Source: Trema orientale
Lineage: Eukaryota; Streptophyta; Magnoliopsida; Rosales; Cannabaceae
Length of the DNA: 64,000 bases
NCBI GenBank assembly: GCA_002914845.1
Contig: JXTC01000023.1
Span: forward strand, 615,323-679,322
Reading direction: 5' to 3'
The notes beneath the pieces were generated by a model. The model was not told where the DNA came from. It ran no database searches and was given only the letters and a program-made list of their open reading frames with translations. A program made the position numbers and the translations under genes. The number at the start of each line of letters is the position of its first letter. The stretch's first letter is position 1. Positions 1-10,928 of the stretch are shown here, piece after piece.

Positions 1-237
1 GTTAGTGAAAAGGACGGCTTATTGATATTATTTTAAGGAGTATTTGGTTAAAGAATAAAATTATTACTCAATATTTTAATAGGCTTACTGTCACAGCTGA
101 CCAATATTTTCTGTAAAACTAATTACTACAACATAATTAAAGATGAATGAGATGGGGAAAGTATAGTACGTGGATTCTTTAAAAGGAAATTTGTGATTAT
201 TTTCAAGAAAAGCACAATTACCTTATATTTCAAAAAG

Positions 238-620
238 GGCTTCTTATAGAAATTTTGGTCCATACTGTTAAAGTTTGAAAAATCTCGGATAGGCTGATTT
301 TTTAGAAAAATCCAGGATTAATTTAGAAAAATATCATTTTTGAAAATTTGTTAGCAAAATATCAGTTTTAAAAACTATTTAGAAAAATATCACTTCTTCT
401 TCAAAATTTGTATTTTTCCTGTGATACTCGAGGTAACCAGTTGGGTTACTTTGGGTACCAGTCTAGTTACTTGAAGTAATAAATAAAGTCACCTCAGGTA
501 ATTTGATAGGTTACATCAAGTATCTGGCCAATTAATAAAGAGTGATATTTTTCTAAATACTTTTAAAAGTGATATTTTCCTAATTAAATCCAGGATTTTT
601 CAATTTTTTTTAACTTTTAA
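238..620. repeat. GGTAACC-core foldback repeat, copy 1
   Basis: This non-coding module begins with GGGCTTCTTATAGAAATTTT. It then has AT-rich arms carrying TTTAGAAAAATATCA on one side and GTGATATTTTTCTAAA on the other, around a core full of GGTAACC, GGTTACTT and GGTACC words. It ends near CCAGGATTTTTCAA. Similar modules recur in this window (about 840-1060, 1195-1450, 1655-1782, 4180-4700 and 18000-18438). It behaves like a MITE or foldback family, but I do not recognise the superfamily and see no clear target duplication. Confidence 0.5.
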
Positions 621-839
621 CATAAAAAAATCTAATTTCCTCTTTCGGAAATTACAACACACATCTTTGACTTTGATTTTTATTTTCTTTTTAATTTCAT
701 ATGATGAACGCAATTGATCAATTAGTGAAAGCAGATGAAATTTGTCCACTATAAATATTATTCAAAAAAAGAGAGAAATTTGATTTTGTGTGGTAAAAAT
801 TCTAGAAAAAAGAAAAATGACAGATGGTCTAATTTTCTC

Positions 840-1060
840 TTTTTAAAAGATTCTTTATTTATTTAGAAAAATACTAGTTTTGAAAAATTATTTAGAAAAA
901 TACTATTTCTTTTACTACTTGAGGGTGCATGAGGTAACCAATCACTTTACATCTTTAAAATTCTAAATTTTTAAAATACTGACCAATCCAATCACTCGAG
1001 TTAACTTATCCGGGATTTTCCAAAATAAAATTAGGTCACAAGAGGATTTTCAATGTTTTA
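840..1060. repeat. GGTAACC-core repeat, partial copy 2
   Basis: It has TTTAGAAAAATACTA arms followed by GAGGTAACCAATCACTT and a short closing part with GGGATTTTCCAAAA. It is shorter and more diverged than copy 1, so the boundaries are approximate. Confidence 0.35.
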
Positions 1061-1188
1061 GATTTTGGGCTAGTATTTTCGTAAATACCCCGTAAAAAGA
1101 CTCAATCACATAAATATAAGAGGAAATTAGACATTATACGGTAATTTAGAAAAAAATTTGAAAAATACGGTGGTTTAATTTTTTTAAT

Positions 1189-1452
1189 GTACGGTACGGT
1201 TTTTATTAGATAAATACTATTTTTAAAAAACTATTTAGAAAAATACCATTTTTTAAAATAGTAACTAGTTTCTGGTAATCAGTTTCCAGAAACTGGTAAC
1301 TAGTAACCAAAGGTATTTATAACTGGTATATAACTAGTAACTAGTAACCAGTAACAAGTTTCCAAAAATCAGTAACCAGTAACTATTTTTAAAAATGGTA
1401 TTTTTCTAAATATTTTTTAAAAAGTGATATTTTTCTAATAAAAACCGTACAA
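1189..1452. repeat. GGTAACC-core foldback repeat, copy 3 (longest arms)
   Basis: The left arm starting GTACGGTTTTTATTAGA pairs with the right arm ending TCTAATAAAAACCGTAC over about 60 bp with few mismatches. The core between them repeats AGTAACTAGT, CTGGTAAC and TTTCCAGAAA words, giving several small nested palindromes. The transcript would fold into a long hairpin. There is no coding content. Confidence 0.6.
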
Positions 1453-1654
1453 AAATTTGAAAAAAGCCTGAGTTTCGTATTCTTGTAATTCTTTTAGTTT
1501 TTATATGTAAAAGTGATAGAAATCTTAAATATAAAAGGAATTAGAGTGGATCATGATGGGCAATTACGTTCTTTTTCTAATTAGAGTGGATCATCCCTCC
1601 TTTTGTGGATTTTACAGCACAAGCCTAGAAAGAAACAATACCTGATTACTANTG

Positions 1655-1782
1655 TTACTTTTCTAAACAAATTTGTAAAAAGTGATATTTTTCTAATTCA
1701 ATCCGAGATTTTTCACAAAATTCAGCCCATCTGGGATATTTCAATTTTTGGTATTTTAGGCCTGGAATTTTATAAGAAACCC
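1655..1782. repeat. Terminal part of a GGTAACC-core repeat
   Basis: The stretch GTGATATTTTTCTAATTCAA through TTTTATAAGAAACCC matches the right terminus of the copy at 18000-18438, which ends TTTTATAAGAAGCCC. It appears truncated on its left and abuts the MULE-type element target site on its right. A single undetermined base lies at 1652. Confidence 0.45.
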
Positions 1783-2732
1783 ATAGTCTTTGGGTTAATT
1801 GCACCATTGGTCCCCAACCTATGATCATTTTGGCATATTAGTCCTCAACCTTTTTTTTGTGGCATTTAAGTCCTAAACGTTTGTTTTTTTGGCACCATTG
1901 GTCCTTTTGGCATATTTCATCCAAGATTCCGTTAAAATTTATTTGAATGAGAGAAATTTTACACCATTGATCTTGAATTTTTAATTGTTTAACAATTTGG
2001 TCCATAATTTTTCTTTTTTGGTATTTATATTTCTGATTAATAATAATGCATTTGCCAATTTTTCAGAAAATTAAAATTCAAAGACGGATATAAAACAAAC
2101 AGTTCATTTAAAAACCAAATTCAAAAAAGAAAAAAAATTATACTAATAAATTTTAGTTTATGTCAAACTATAGTAACTTTATGAATAAAAACCAATTATT
2201 TTACCATTTTTAAAACTAAAAAATGTTTACATACAGCCATACACGCTTTGACACTAGTCAAATTTGACTAAAAATTTACTACATCCATTAAATATTTATG
2301 TAATTATGAATAGTTATTATAAAAAACTAATTAACTATTTGCAACAAATAAACCCAAAAAGTTTTATAATTTTCTATTAAATATTCATTTCTTTATGTAA
2401 TTGCATCTGTTAATCTTTTGAAAAATTAATTTTTTAGAATTTTAATTTTATGAAAGATTGATAAATGCAATATTGTTAATCGAAAATATGAATACCAAAA
2501 AAAAAAAGTATAGATCAAATTGTTGAACAATTGAAAATTCGAGATCAATGGTGTAAAATTTCTCTCATTCGAATAAATTTTAACAGAATCTTAGATGGAA
2601 TATGCCAAAAGGACCAATGGTGTCAAAAAAACAAACGTTTAGGACTCAAATGCTACAAAAAAAAGGTTGAGGACCAATATGCCAAAATGATCATAGGTTG
2701 GGGACCAGTGGTGCCATTAACCCATAGTCTTT
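1783..2732. mobile_element. Non-autonomous MULE-type foldback element with 9 bp target duplication
   Basis: The element runs 1792-2723 (932 bp), flanked by identical 9 bp copies ATAGTCTTT at 1783-1791 and 2724-2732. Its ends are long inverted repeats: the left begins GGGTTAATTGCACC and the right ends GGTGCCATTAACCC. Pairing continues inward for roughly 250-300 bp (for example CCTATGATCATTTTGGCATA against its complement). Nine-base duplications and long terminal inverted repeats are typical of Mutator-like elements. There is no transposase, so it would need one in trans. Open frames inside it are inverted-repeat artefacts. Confidence 0.85.
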
Positions 2733-2823
2733 TAGGGGTAAGTAATTTTGGGCTCATTCGACATAACTTTTAATTTTTAAAGTAAAAGTCTTAGAAAACC
2801 TTCCGAAAAAGCTAAAAAGTCTA

Positions 2824-3191
2824 TGGCCCCGTTTGTTTCAACCATTCCATTCCCATTCCATGGAATGGAAAATTCATTTGAATGTGTGTTTATTTCAACA
2901 ATTCAGTTTTTTCATTCAAATGATCTTTTAGAATGTGTGTTTGTTTCAACAATTCAGTTTTTCCATTCAAATGGTCCATCCGAAAAGTTAACCATTGGAA
3001 TGATTTTTTTGTGTCTTGAATGAGAATGGAGGGGAGAAGGTGTTTTTGAATGGTCCATTCCAATAATACCATTCTAATTACAACACATTCCACTATTTTT
3101 TCCATTCAAATGTCTCTCATTCCAATTATAACACATTCTATAATTTTCATTCAAATACACACATTCAAATAGGCGAACCAAACGGACCCTA
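2824..3191. mobile_element. hAT-like MITE
   Basis: The left end reads GGCCCCGTTTGTTTCAACC and the right end reads GGCGAACCAAACGGACCC, giving imperfect inverted termini of the CCGTTTGG kind seen in hAT MITEs. The interior is built from repeats of ATTCAAATG and GAATGTGTGTTTGTTTCAACAA. No convincing 8 bp target duplication was found (CTATG is shared on both sides). Confidence 0.5.
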
Positions 3192-4170
3192 TGTTTTCTT
3201 AAAAAGATTTTCTAAATAAAAGAAAACTTTATGAGAATCCTTCCAAATACTCCTAAAAGTAACTATGAAATCTAAAAAATCTTTGAAAGTCCTGCCAAAT
3301 AGGCCTTTTATTAGGAGTGTTTTAAAAATTAACTTTTCTAGGACTAAATTTTGGTTTTTCAAAGACATTTTGGTGAGAGAGATAAATGAAAATTTTAAAT
3401 TACCATTGTGAGAAAAATGCCCCTAAAACATTTCTCTCTATTTTTTCAATTTTTTCCTCCATTTTTTTTAACTTTTTCCCTACCCTCTTGCCAAGCATAG
3501 TCCAAGGCTATTTTTTCTAGCGAACAATTGAGAAATCTTAAAAATGTTACTGTGGTGAAACCATAAGATTAATTTTCATTGGTATTTTTCGGTATTTTTT
3601 GAAGAGAAATTGAGGTTTTGTGGTCGCAATTAATTAGGTATTTTTTTAATAGATGAAACAATCCATATATGTGGTTAAAGTGTGTGTGTTTTTTTTATCC
3701 TAGATATGAAAAACAATGTCCAAAATAGTCACTGTGATTAGTGACAATAGTGACCGTTTCGGTGCTTTCTGAAAGATAAACTCTCAAATTTTCTGGGTGA
3801 AAATGAAGCAAAATTGAAAGGGAAAAAAATAATAAAAAGTGAAAATGAGATTTTTAGAAACTTAAACGCCAAAAAATCGTGGATTCTAGGCAATTTTTCG
3901 TTGGATTTTGGGTTTTTTTCCCCTCCCATATACTCTCTCTCCTCTCTCCTCTCAATATTGTTTGTTAGAAGGGTTGTAGTCAACTCATGAGCTGGAGCAA
4001 TAAAGATTGATATTAGAAAAATCATTTTGAAAAAGATTAATTATATTCAAGAAAGACTATTATACAGGTTAATTTCCCCACATCTAATAGTTAAAAGAAA
4101 ATTTGGCCTATTACTTTCAAAACACAAAAAAATTAAAAAAAGAAAGAAAAAGAAAATGGCCATCTTTATT
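3192..4170. other. Intergenic AT-rich stretch
   Basis: No gene was seen. It consists of low-complexity AT-rich DNA with T and A tracts. The open frames here have no recognisable domain and biased composition. Confidence 0.5.
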
Positions 4171-4179
4171 CTTTTGACA

Positions 4180-4700
4180 AATAATGGGTGGGTTTAAAAA
4201 AAGGTACTTTCAAAACTATGAAAGAACCCAAAAGTTGAAAAATACCGGCATGCTGGCCCCTATGTTTAAAAAGTGCCATTTTTAAACAATAGAAATAAAA
4301 GTATGATATGTTTGAAAATCCGAGAATGAAACAACAACCATCTGTGGTAAATTTTTTTTTATTTTTGAGGGGTCCTGTGGTAATCTTATTGGTTTCCACA
4401 TTTGTAACCACCTTGGTTTCCAGGCATGTGACCATTGATAACCTCATTGGTTACCAAGTACCTCAGTCTTATTGTTTACTAAACTATAGTAAGAATGTCA
4501 TATGCAATCAGAAGTGTCATTTTAACATGGGAATTAGAATATGATATTTTTAAAAAGTGGAGTCTAAATTGTTGTAGTTTTGAAAAGATTTTTAAATGTG
4601 ATTCTTTTTTAAACCCTATCTAATGATGGTACAACTTTAAAATAGTGGCATTCTTCAAAATAAATCCAGTATTTTCCAAATTCGTCCGTTATTTGTCATA
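4180..4700. repeat. GGTAACC-core repeat, diverged copy 4
   Basis: The core repeats the TGGTAACC, GGTTTCCA and GGTTACCAAG words flanked by AGTGCCATTTTTAAAC and GATATTTTTAAAAAGTGGAG arms. A related fragment with GGTTACCTAG continues around 4840-5045. The arms are too diverged to place the ends exactly. Confidence 0.35.
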
Positions 4701-5284
4701 AAGAATCCCTCCGGTTTGTATTTTTCGATTCGGTTTTAACCGTACAAAACTTAATTTCCTCTTTAGAAATAACAAATAGACATTGAAAAATAACACATTT
4801 TAAGTTGTACCACAACTTTTATAAACAAATTTGTTTTTAGAAATGTCAAATTCTAGTTCCGGTATCTTAGAAATGATACTTTTCTTTAATTGGTGCTTAG
4901 TATTTTTTTGGGACTTTAAATGCACTGACGAGTTACCGACGGACGACAGTCACTTATTGGGTTACCTAGTGACCATAGAGGTTACCATACGTTACTCGTG
5001 GAAATCTACTCAATATTCAAGTTTTCACAAATATCGCATTTAGAATATCATTTGTTAAATCAACATAATTCACTTCGAGAAATTTAGGTAGATGATCAAT
5101 ATTTTAAATTTGATTAATTATATATATATTTTTATATTTGTACATATACTTATCTATCAATTTCAGTTGATGTATTGAGTGCATAAATTTTTATGCGTGA
5201 TATATAATATTTTATACTTCGTATATAAATATATATATATCTATATATATCAGATATTTTACTATAACTATTATTATAAGATTA

Positions 5285-6540
5285 GCTAACCCAAGAGGGG
5301 AGTAAATTAGGTTTTAAAAGCTTTTGCAAACTTTTTAAATTAAATAACTAGAATGTGCAAATAATAAATAGAACAAGTAAACTAACAAATAAATAAGCAC
5401 AAACTCAAAGTAAATAAATTAAAGAAGTAGGGATAGAGAGATTGCCAATGCAATTTTAATGAGGTTCGATAAACACGACAGTTTTCCTATATCCCTAGTC
5501 CTTGGCAACTTGGTTCGAGCTTTCCACTATCGAATCAAGATTATGGGCTTGACAGACTTTTTTTACAATCTAAGTGAATTCGTTTTAGGTACACCTTAGC
5601 CTTTACAACAGTCTTGACTCCGGCTCTATTATGCCTAATCACGAATAGTTTAAACTCCGGTGTCAATCTCATATCAGGTTGTTTATGATTTTGGTGCCAA
5701 CTTCACTCTCAAATGATGATGTTATAAAGATACAAGTGAACAGTCACTCAAAGGATCACCTCTCAAAGAAATAATATAAGATAAGCTTAGGTGATTTGAG
5801 AACAATGCACAAATAATACTCTAAGAATGGTTCAAATAGATCTGAAAATTAAAATTGAGTAATAGAGAGCTTTTGTACTTAAGAAACTGAATGAGTATTA
5901 ATGCAAGTTCGTATTCTATGTATCTAAGTTGTCAAATAAGGCTATATTTAAAGCTATCTTCAAAAATTAGTTATTTTCGACCGTTAGAAACTTAGTGCCA
6001 AAATTTTGGTCGATCATAAATAATTTTGGTCGATCAAAAATACTAGCTGTTGGAGTTTAACAAGCCAATTCAGCTCAAATGATCATTTTTGGCCGTTGTT
6101 TTGATCGACCATCCCGGGTCAGAAACCTATTTTTAGTTTTTTTGATCCAAATTTTCTTTTTCTAATTATTTTTAATATTGAAAATGAACTTTTTGAGAAT
6201 ATTTGGGCCAAATTAAAAATGATACTTATTTTCAAATAATTAAGCAAAATAGTTAATTTAAAGCTTAGTCATTTCTTTCAAGATTTGTTTGAAATTTCAT
6301 TTGAAATATTTTGAGCCAACTGATTAAAGAAATATTTTTGTGCAATGCAATAAATCAAGTACAATACTAGAGAATGAATTGTAACCTATTTAGACTTGGT
6401 CTTGAATCTTGATTCTTGAAGTCCATCTTCAAGCTTTGAGATATATCCAATGATGCACTATTCTTGAGGACTTGATTTCTTGATTTTATCTATTTCTTTT
6501 TTAACTTCATAACTACTCTCATTCAAAGGATCACATAGGT
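5285..6540. mobile_element. Ty1/copia LTR-like remnant
   Basis: The start (CCAAGAGGGGAGTAAATTAG, then an A-rich run leading to ATGAGGTTCGATAAACACGA) resembles the opening of many plant copia LTRs, in which an A-rich stretch precedes a GGTTCG-type motif. Later parts have the repeated TTTTGGTCGATCA words also seen in such LTRs. No gag or pol and no target duplication were found, so this is probably a solo LTR or fragment, and the boundaries are estimates. Confidence 0.4.
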
Positions 6541-6579
6541 AATCTTATGTTATTTTACCGAAGTCTAAATTTCTAATCC

Positions 6580-7640
6580 TTTATCTAAGTTCATATAAAT
6601 TTTATTCAACAATCTATTTAGTGATTAATTAAATAGAAGCAATAAGTACAAGGTAAAATAAATAACTCAACAATGGATTTGATTAATGAAGAGGAGAAAA
6701 ATAAACAAACACAAGATACTACGTTGGTTCACATAATAAAACTAGACAAAAAAATATTTAGTTCACAATATAAATTGAGAACAATAGTATTTTAATACCA
6801 TAGAATCAAGAAATACAAATATCAAAGAGAAAAAAGTTTTAGAATTCCACTCTTTGAAGAGCTCGAAGGTGTTCATAGAGGTTGTCAATCTTCTCCTCTA
6901 AACTTGGTTCTTACTCTCTTGAATCCTCCCTCAAAAATTTGTTTTCAACAATATCACTCTCTAAATATGAAAAATACAAAGAAAAAATCACAAAAAATTG
7001 AAGAGAAAAAGCTAAGAACAAACTATGATGTTGATGTTGATGAGAAAATCAAGAAATAGAGTAGGTTGGAGCATGTCTTCATTTTCTTCTTCCTCTTCTT
7101 TCTCTCCTTCTATGGCTGTCACTCTCTCTTTCTCTTTATTCCAACATACCTCTTTGCCTCTTAAAATAGGATTTTAAAGAGATGACTCTTGCAAACTTAA
7201 GATAAGCCGAATCTGGACCTTTGGATCATCAGAAAGTTAAACTTGGCCATCTACTATTGATCTAGGACGCATGAGGTGGTGCTGCGGCACCAAACATTCC
7301 CGAGAGTTGGCGCTGTAGTGCCACTTTTCTGCTGTTTTGGTGTTGTGGTTTCCCGAATACGCCATTTCTTCGTTTTAGCTCTGATTTGCCTTATTTTCAT
7401 TGCGCTATGATCATATCGGATTCAACTTCGATCCTAATAGTATAAAAAACCTATTTATGAGGCGCAAATTCACCTTAATTTACATCAAATATCCATGTTT
7501 CATTCCTCTATCAACAAAAACTAACACAACATCAAAACTACAAGAAAAAAAATTAAAACAACTTAATATAAACAAGAACATAGCAAAACTTAAGGCATAA
7601 TAGCACTAGATAACTCAATTTTTATGGAGTTAATAGTGCA
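6580..7640. mobile_element. Second LTR-like remnant, adjacent
   Basis: It shows a similar layout: an A-rich run, TACGTTGGTTCACATAATAA, then a GC-richer island with GGTGCTGCGGCACC and GGCGCTGTAGTGCCAC palindromic words around 7270-7330. These are reminiscent of copia LTRs, but no coding or terminal evidence was found. The short open frame at 7400-7600 has no domain. Confidence 0.3.
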
Positions 7641-8249
7641 CGAGGAAACTTTTATAGTATCTGGTTCTATTTGAGTTTATTGTCGTTTATTATGTTATGA
7701 GAAAACGATATATCAATTAATGAGGGTTGGTTAACAGTACATATCACCATTACAATAAGTTGGATTCGGATTAAGCTCAACATCTTTTATTCTTTTATTT
7801 CGTATTTTGTAGTTCTCCTTAGAAAGTGAAAATTTCTATGATATGACTAGTGTACAAGGAAAAGCATTATTGCAAGTTTACTGTTTGGGCATCAGCTATT
7901 ATTCATCTTAATTTATCTGATTGTTATTATATGAAGGATTAATATTGGTTCATAGAATTAGTTTAGGTTCTTACAAAAGTAATTATAAGGTTAATAGTTG
8001 GTTTATTTATAGAAATGATCAGTAGAATTTATTTTCAGAATTTTAGTATATTCTGCTTGTTGAAGATAGCATCTCTTTTCACTACACTACTTTCTATAAT
8101 TACGAGGTTTAAAAAAGAAAAATTCTTAATTGGACACCTTGGCTTATGTTTTGTCTATTCTTTTACTAGGTCATCTTAGGCAATTCAAATTTCACTATTA
8201 TGTTGAGATGTGATTTCTATTAAAGAAGGAAACAAGATTATGTGATTGG

Positions 8250-9499
8250 AAATTATTAGGGATACATCTGTTGCTCCTTAAGATAAGAGAGACTAAATCT
8301 AGCTTATGTGCGGACTATTTCTTGGACTATATTAAAAGGATAGATATAATTAGTTGAGTAATAATCTATGTGGGTAACTAAATATTATTATTTGAGAAGA
8401 ATGTTTATTAGTGCTAGAAGAATTTTATACGTTTCTTATATTTAAATGCCTAGAAACATATATGACATTAGTGTAATTATAAGCCTTATTTAAAATATCA
8501 ATTCTAGTATCATTGCATACTTAATGACCAAAAGAACTTTATTTTCTAAAATATTAATGGCATGTGAATTGTACTTTGAGCAATGAGTATTTAATGAACA
8601 AAGAGGTAGAAAGCTCGGAATCGAGGTAAGTAATATTTCACCTACAATGTAAGAATACTATGTGAAATGTGATAATTATGTGCTTATGTGTTACTTGCCT
8701 TAATAAAATGTATACATATCATTGATGCATAGCATAAAATATTTTCAATTTAAAGTTACGTTATTTTATTTATTTTTATAAGACTTGATTTTTGAAGAGA
8801 AATGAAAAGTTTTATATACTATGTTCCTTGGAAGGTTAAGGTGGACACGGAACTTGGCAGACTAGTATTCCAAATATGTGAAAAGTGTACCCTTACTTGG
8901 TTAGATTGCAGTGTGAATCAATATATATGTTTGCAACATAGGGATGGCCTCTGATATATACTGAGGTTAATGAAGTTTTCATATAAATACCTCCATATTA
9001 CCTATGTTGTGGTGACTTATGATATATTATATTATACGGCTCAGCGATAGGTCTACTGTTCTGACTAGACAATATAATATACAAAGCGCCCATAAGAAAG
9101 TCATGCATAGTTTTACTTACTGAGTTATTACTCACTAGTTCTTATATTGCAGATAATGCTAATTAATACTTGAGCATAAGAATAGACACCAGACTCCTAT
9201 CCTAGTTGTATGTATGGATATCTTGACAAACTGTAGGTGTAAGGTTGTATTTTGTTGCTGCTATGAATAAAAATAGGCAAAGAAATTTTGGTTACCTGTC
9301 TATTTTCAAGTATCGTTTGTAATGTATATATATAGCTATTAATGAATGAAAGTTTATAATTTTCTGAACAAAACTAAAAAGTTTTTATTCGCCTATATAT
9401 TTTATTGTTTTCTTTTATAAAGAGGTTAACACATCCTAATTTGTCAAAACTTGCTTATAAAAAGATACATACATATGAGTTGAAATTACGGAATGTTAC
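8250..9499 (-). mobile_element. Ty3/gypsy (chromovirus-type) LTR
   Basis: Read on the minus strand it starts TGTAACATTCCGTAATTTC at 9499, and about 370 bp in has the motif CTCAGTAAGTAAAA, a hallmark of many plant Tekay/Del-type LTRs. The LTR-like segment at 29161 has the same motif at nearly the same distance from its TGTAAC start. The far end is not determined. It abuts a gag remnant on the same strand. Confidence 0.5.
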
Positions 9500-9965
9500 A
9501 TTTGTTGCCACCATGCTTGTGCCCTACCTCGGAATCTTGAGATGATCAATGGAACACATCTAGGATCTGGAACCTCCTTAAATTCCAGGATTTCTTTCAC
9601 CATATTTAGCTAGTTCAGAAAGTCATCTGCCTGTATAGCTCGCCATGAAACTCTGGGACATCAACCTTGAAACTGGTCTCCAAAAATCGATCATCTGTGA
9701 GTGTCGAAACAATGGGGACAACTAAAAGGTTGTCATCAAGGTTAGAATCCTCCCCAGTAGAACTTGATTCACACTACGACTAATAGTGTTAAAGGGCAGC
9801 CAATTGTTGTGTCAATTGCTCAGCCTGTTATCACAGTTGTGTAATCTCCTCCTGTCGAAACACCTCATCCATGTGAGCATTGTACACATCTCCTTGGCAG
9901 CCTGTCGAAGGATTGGTCTGTATCTGAAACTAATCTGACGCAGTGTACGTAATGAACAAGAAAGA
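9500..9965 (-). pseudogene. Ty3/gypsy gag remnant
   Basis: The minus strand translates to a typical gypsy gag core: VDVPEFHGELY, then after one small frame or base change LNMVKEILEFKEVPD, PRCVPLIISRFRGRAQAWW. The WW motif sits at the boundary with the LTR. The upstream part is glutamine rich (EEITQL, QQAEQLTQQLAAL). It contains stops and at least one frameshift, so it is dead. The rest of gag and all of pol are absent, and the sequence jumps directly from the WWQQ region into a TGTAAC LTR start. This means either a large internal deletion or an LTR inserted into gag. Confidence 0.7.
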
Positions 9966-10928
9966 AACATGGTCAATCACTGGTTGATTTGCCAGAATAC
10001 TAAGAAAATTGATGAAAATGTGAAAAGCGAATTCTCAAATATTGTATCCAACCAGCCTACCTTTACCGAAAGCTTAAAAATGTTCTTAGGGGAAAAACAA
10101 ATGAAACCCTAGCAGGAAAAACAAAAAAAATTGCAAATAAGTCCTAAAATATTAAAAAACTGCAAAAATAACCTAACTTTTATCAGTAAAATGAAAAATT
10201 ACCATTTTGACCCCTAAAACGATGTAATTTGGCTAAAATCACACTAAGTATTGGGCGGGGTCCAACTTTTTGTTCCGAAGGCCATTTCCAGGAAAGAAAG
10301 TGATTTTTTTTCGGTCGAAAACAAATACTATTGACTTTTCTAGTCAAACTATGCTCTTTTGGGACTTTTAGGTGATCCCTTAGGGCCATATGATTCCACT
10401 CTATTGCACTGCACAAGTTATCATTGTCATTTTAGAAGAAAAGAGGATAATAATAGGTTTATAGAAGAATTGCAAGTTTCACCTGAATTATTATCACCTC
10501 CTAGGCAATTCTTTTAGCACTTGAGTGTCATCCGTCACTTTTAGCCACCGATTATAGTATTTATCTAGAAATCTATAATTCCCACCTTGAAAAATACAGA
10601 GGAAACTAACATATATTTATTTTCATGTTCAACTAGCGTATTCAATTCATTCATCGCCTCATCTTCATCTTACATTTTAGCCGAATACTGCATGCATGGC
10701 TAAAATTTATTAATCTAAAGCACATATTCGAAATAGATGACCTAGCCACCAAAGTAAACAGTTTTATGATTTATTTCTACATGAATCAATTATTCGTCTA
10801 AATCTATTTATCTATGTTCAGCTATTTATTCAATATTCATCTTGTGCTAAATCTCATTTTATGCTAGCACGCCTAGTGTAATCCAATAAAACTTACTTAG
10901 TTATACTATTAACCAACTTAACTCATTT
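9966..10928. other. Intergenic stretch between gag remnant and CACTA derivative
   Basis: No gene was recognised. The sequence is AT-rich and of unknown origin. The short minus-strand open frame at 10183-10416 has no domain. Confidence 0.4.

Noticed and set aside
2531-3105. Open frames over the MULE-type element and the adjacent MITE
   Set aside because: They are built from terminal inverted repeats and low-complexity words and appear on both strands.
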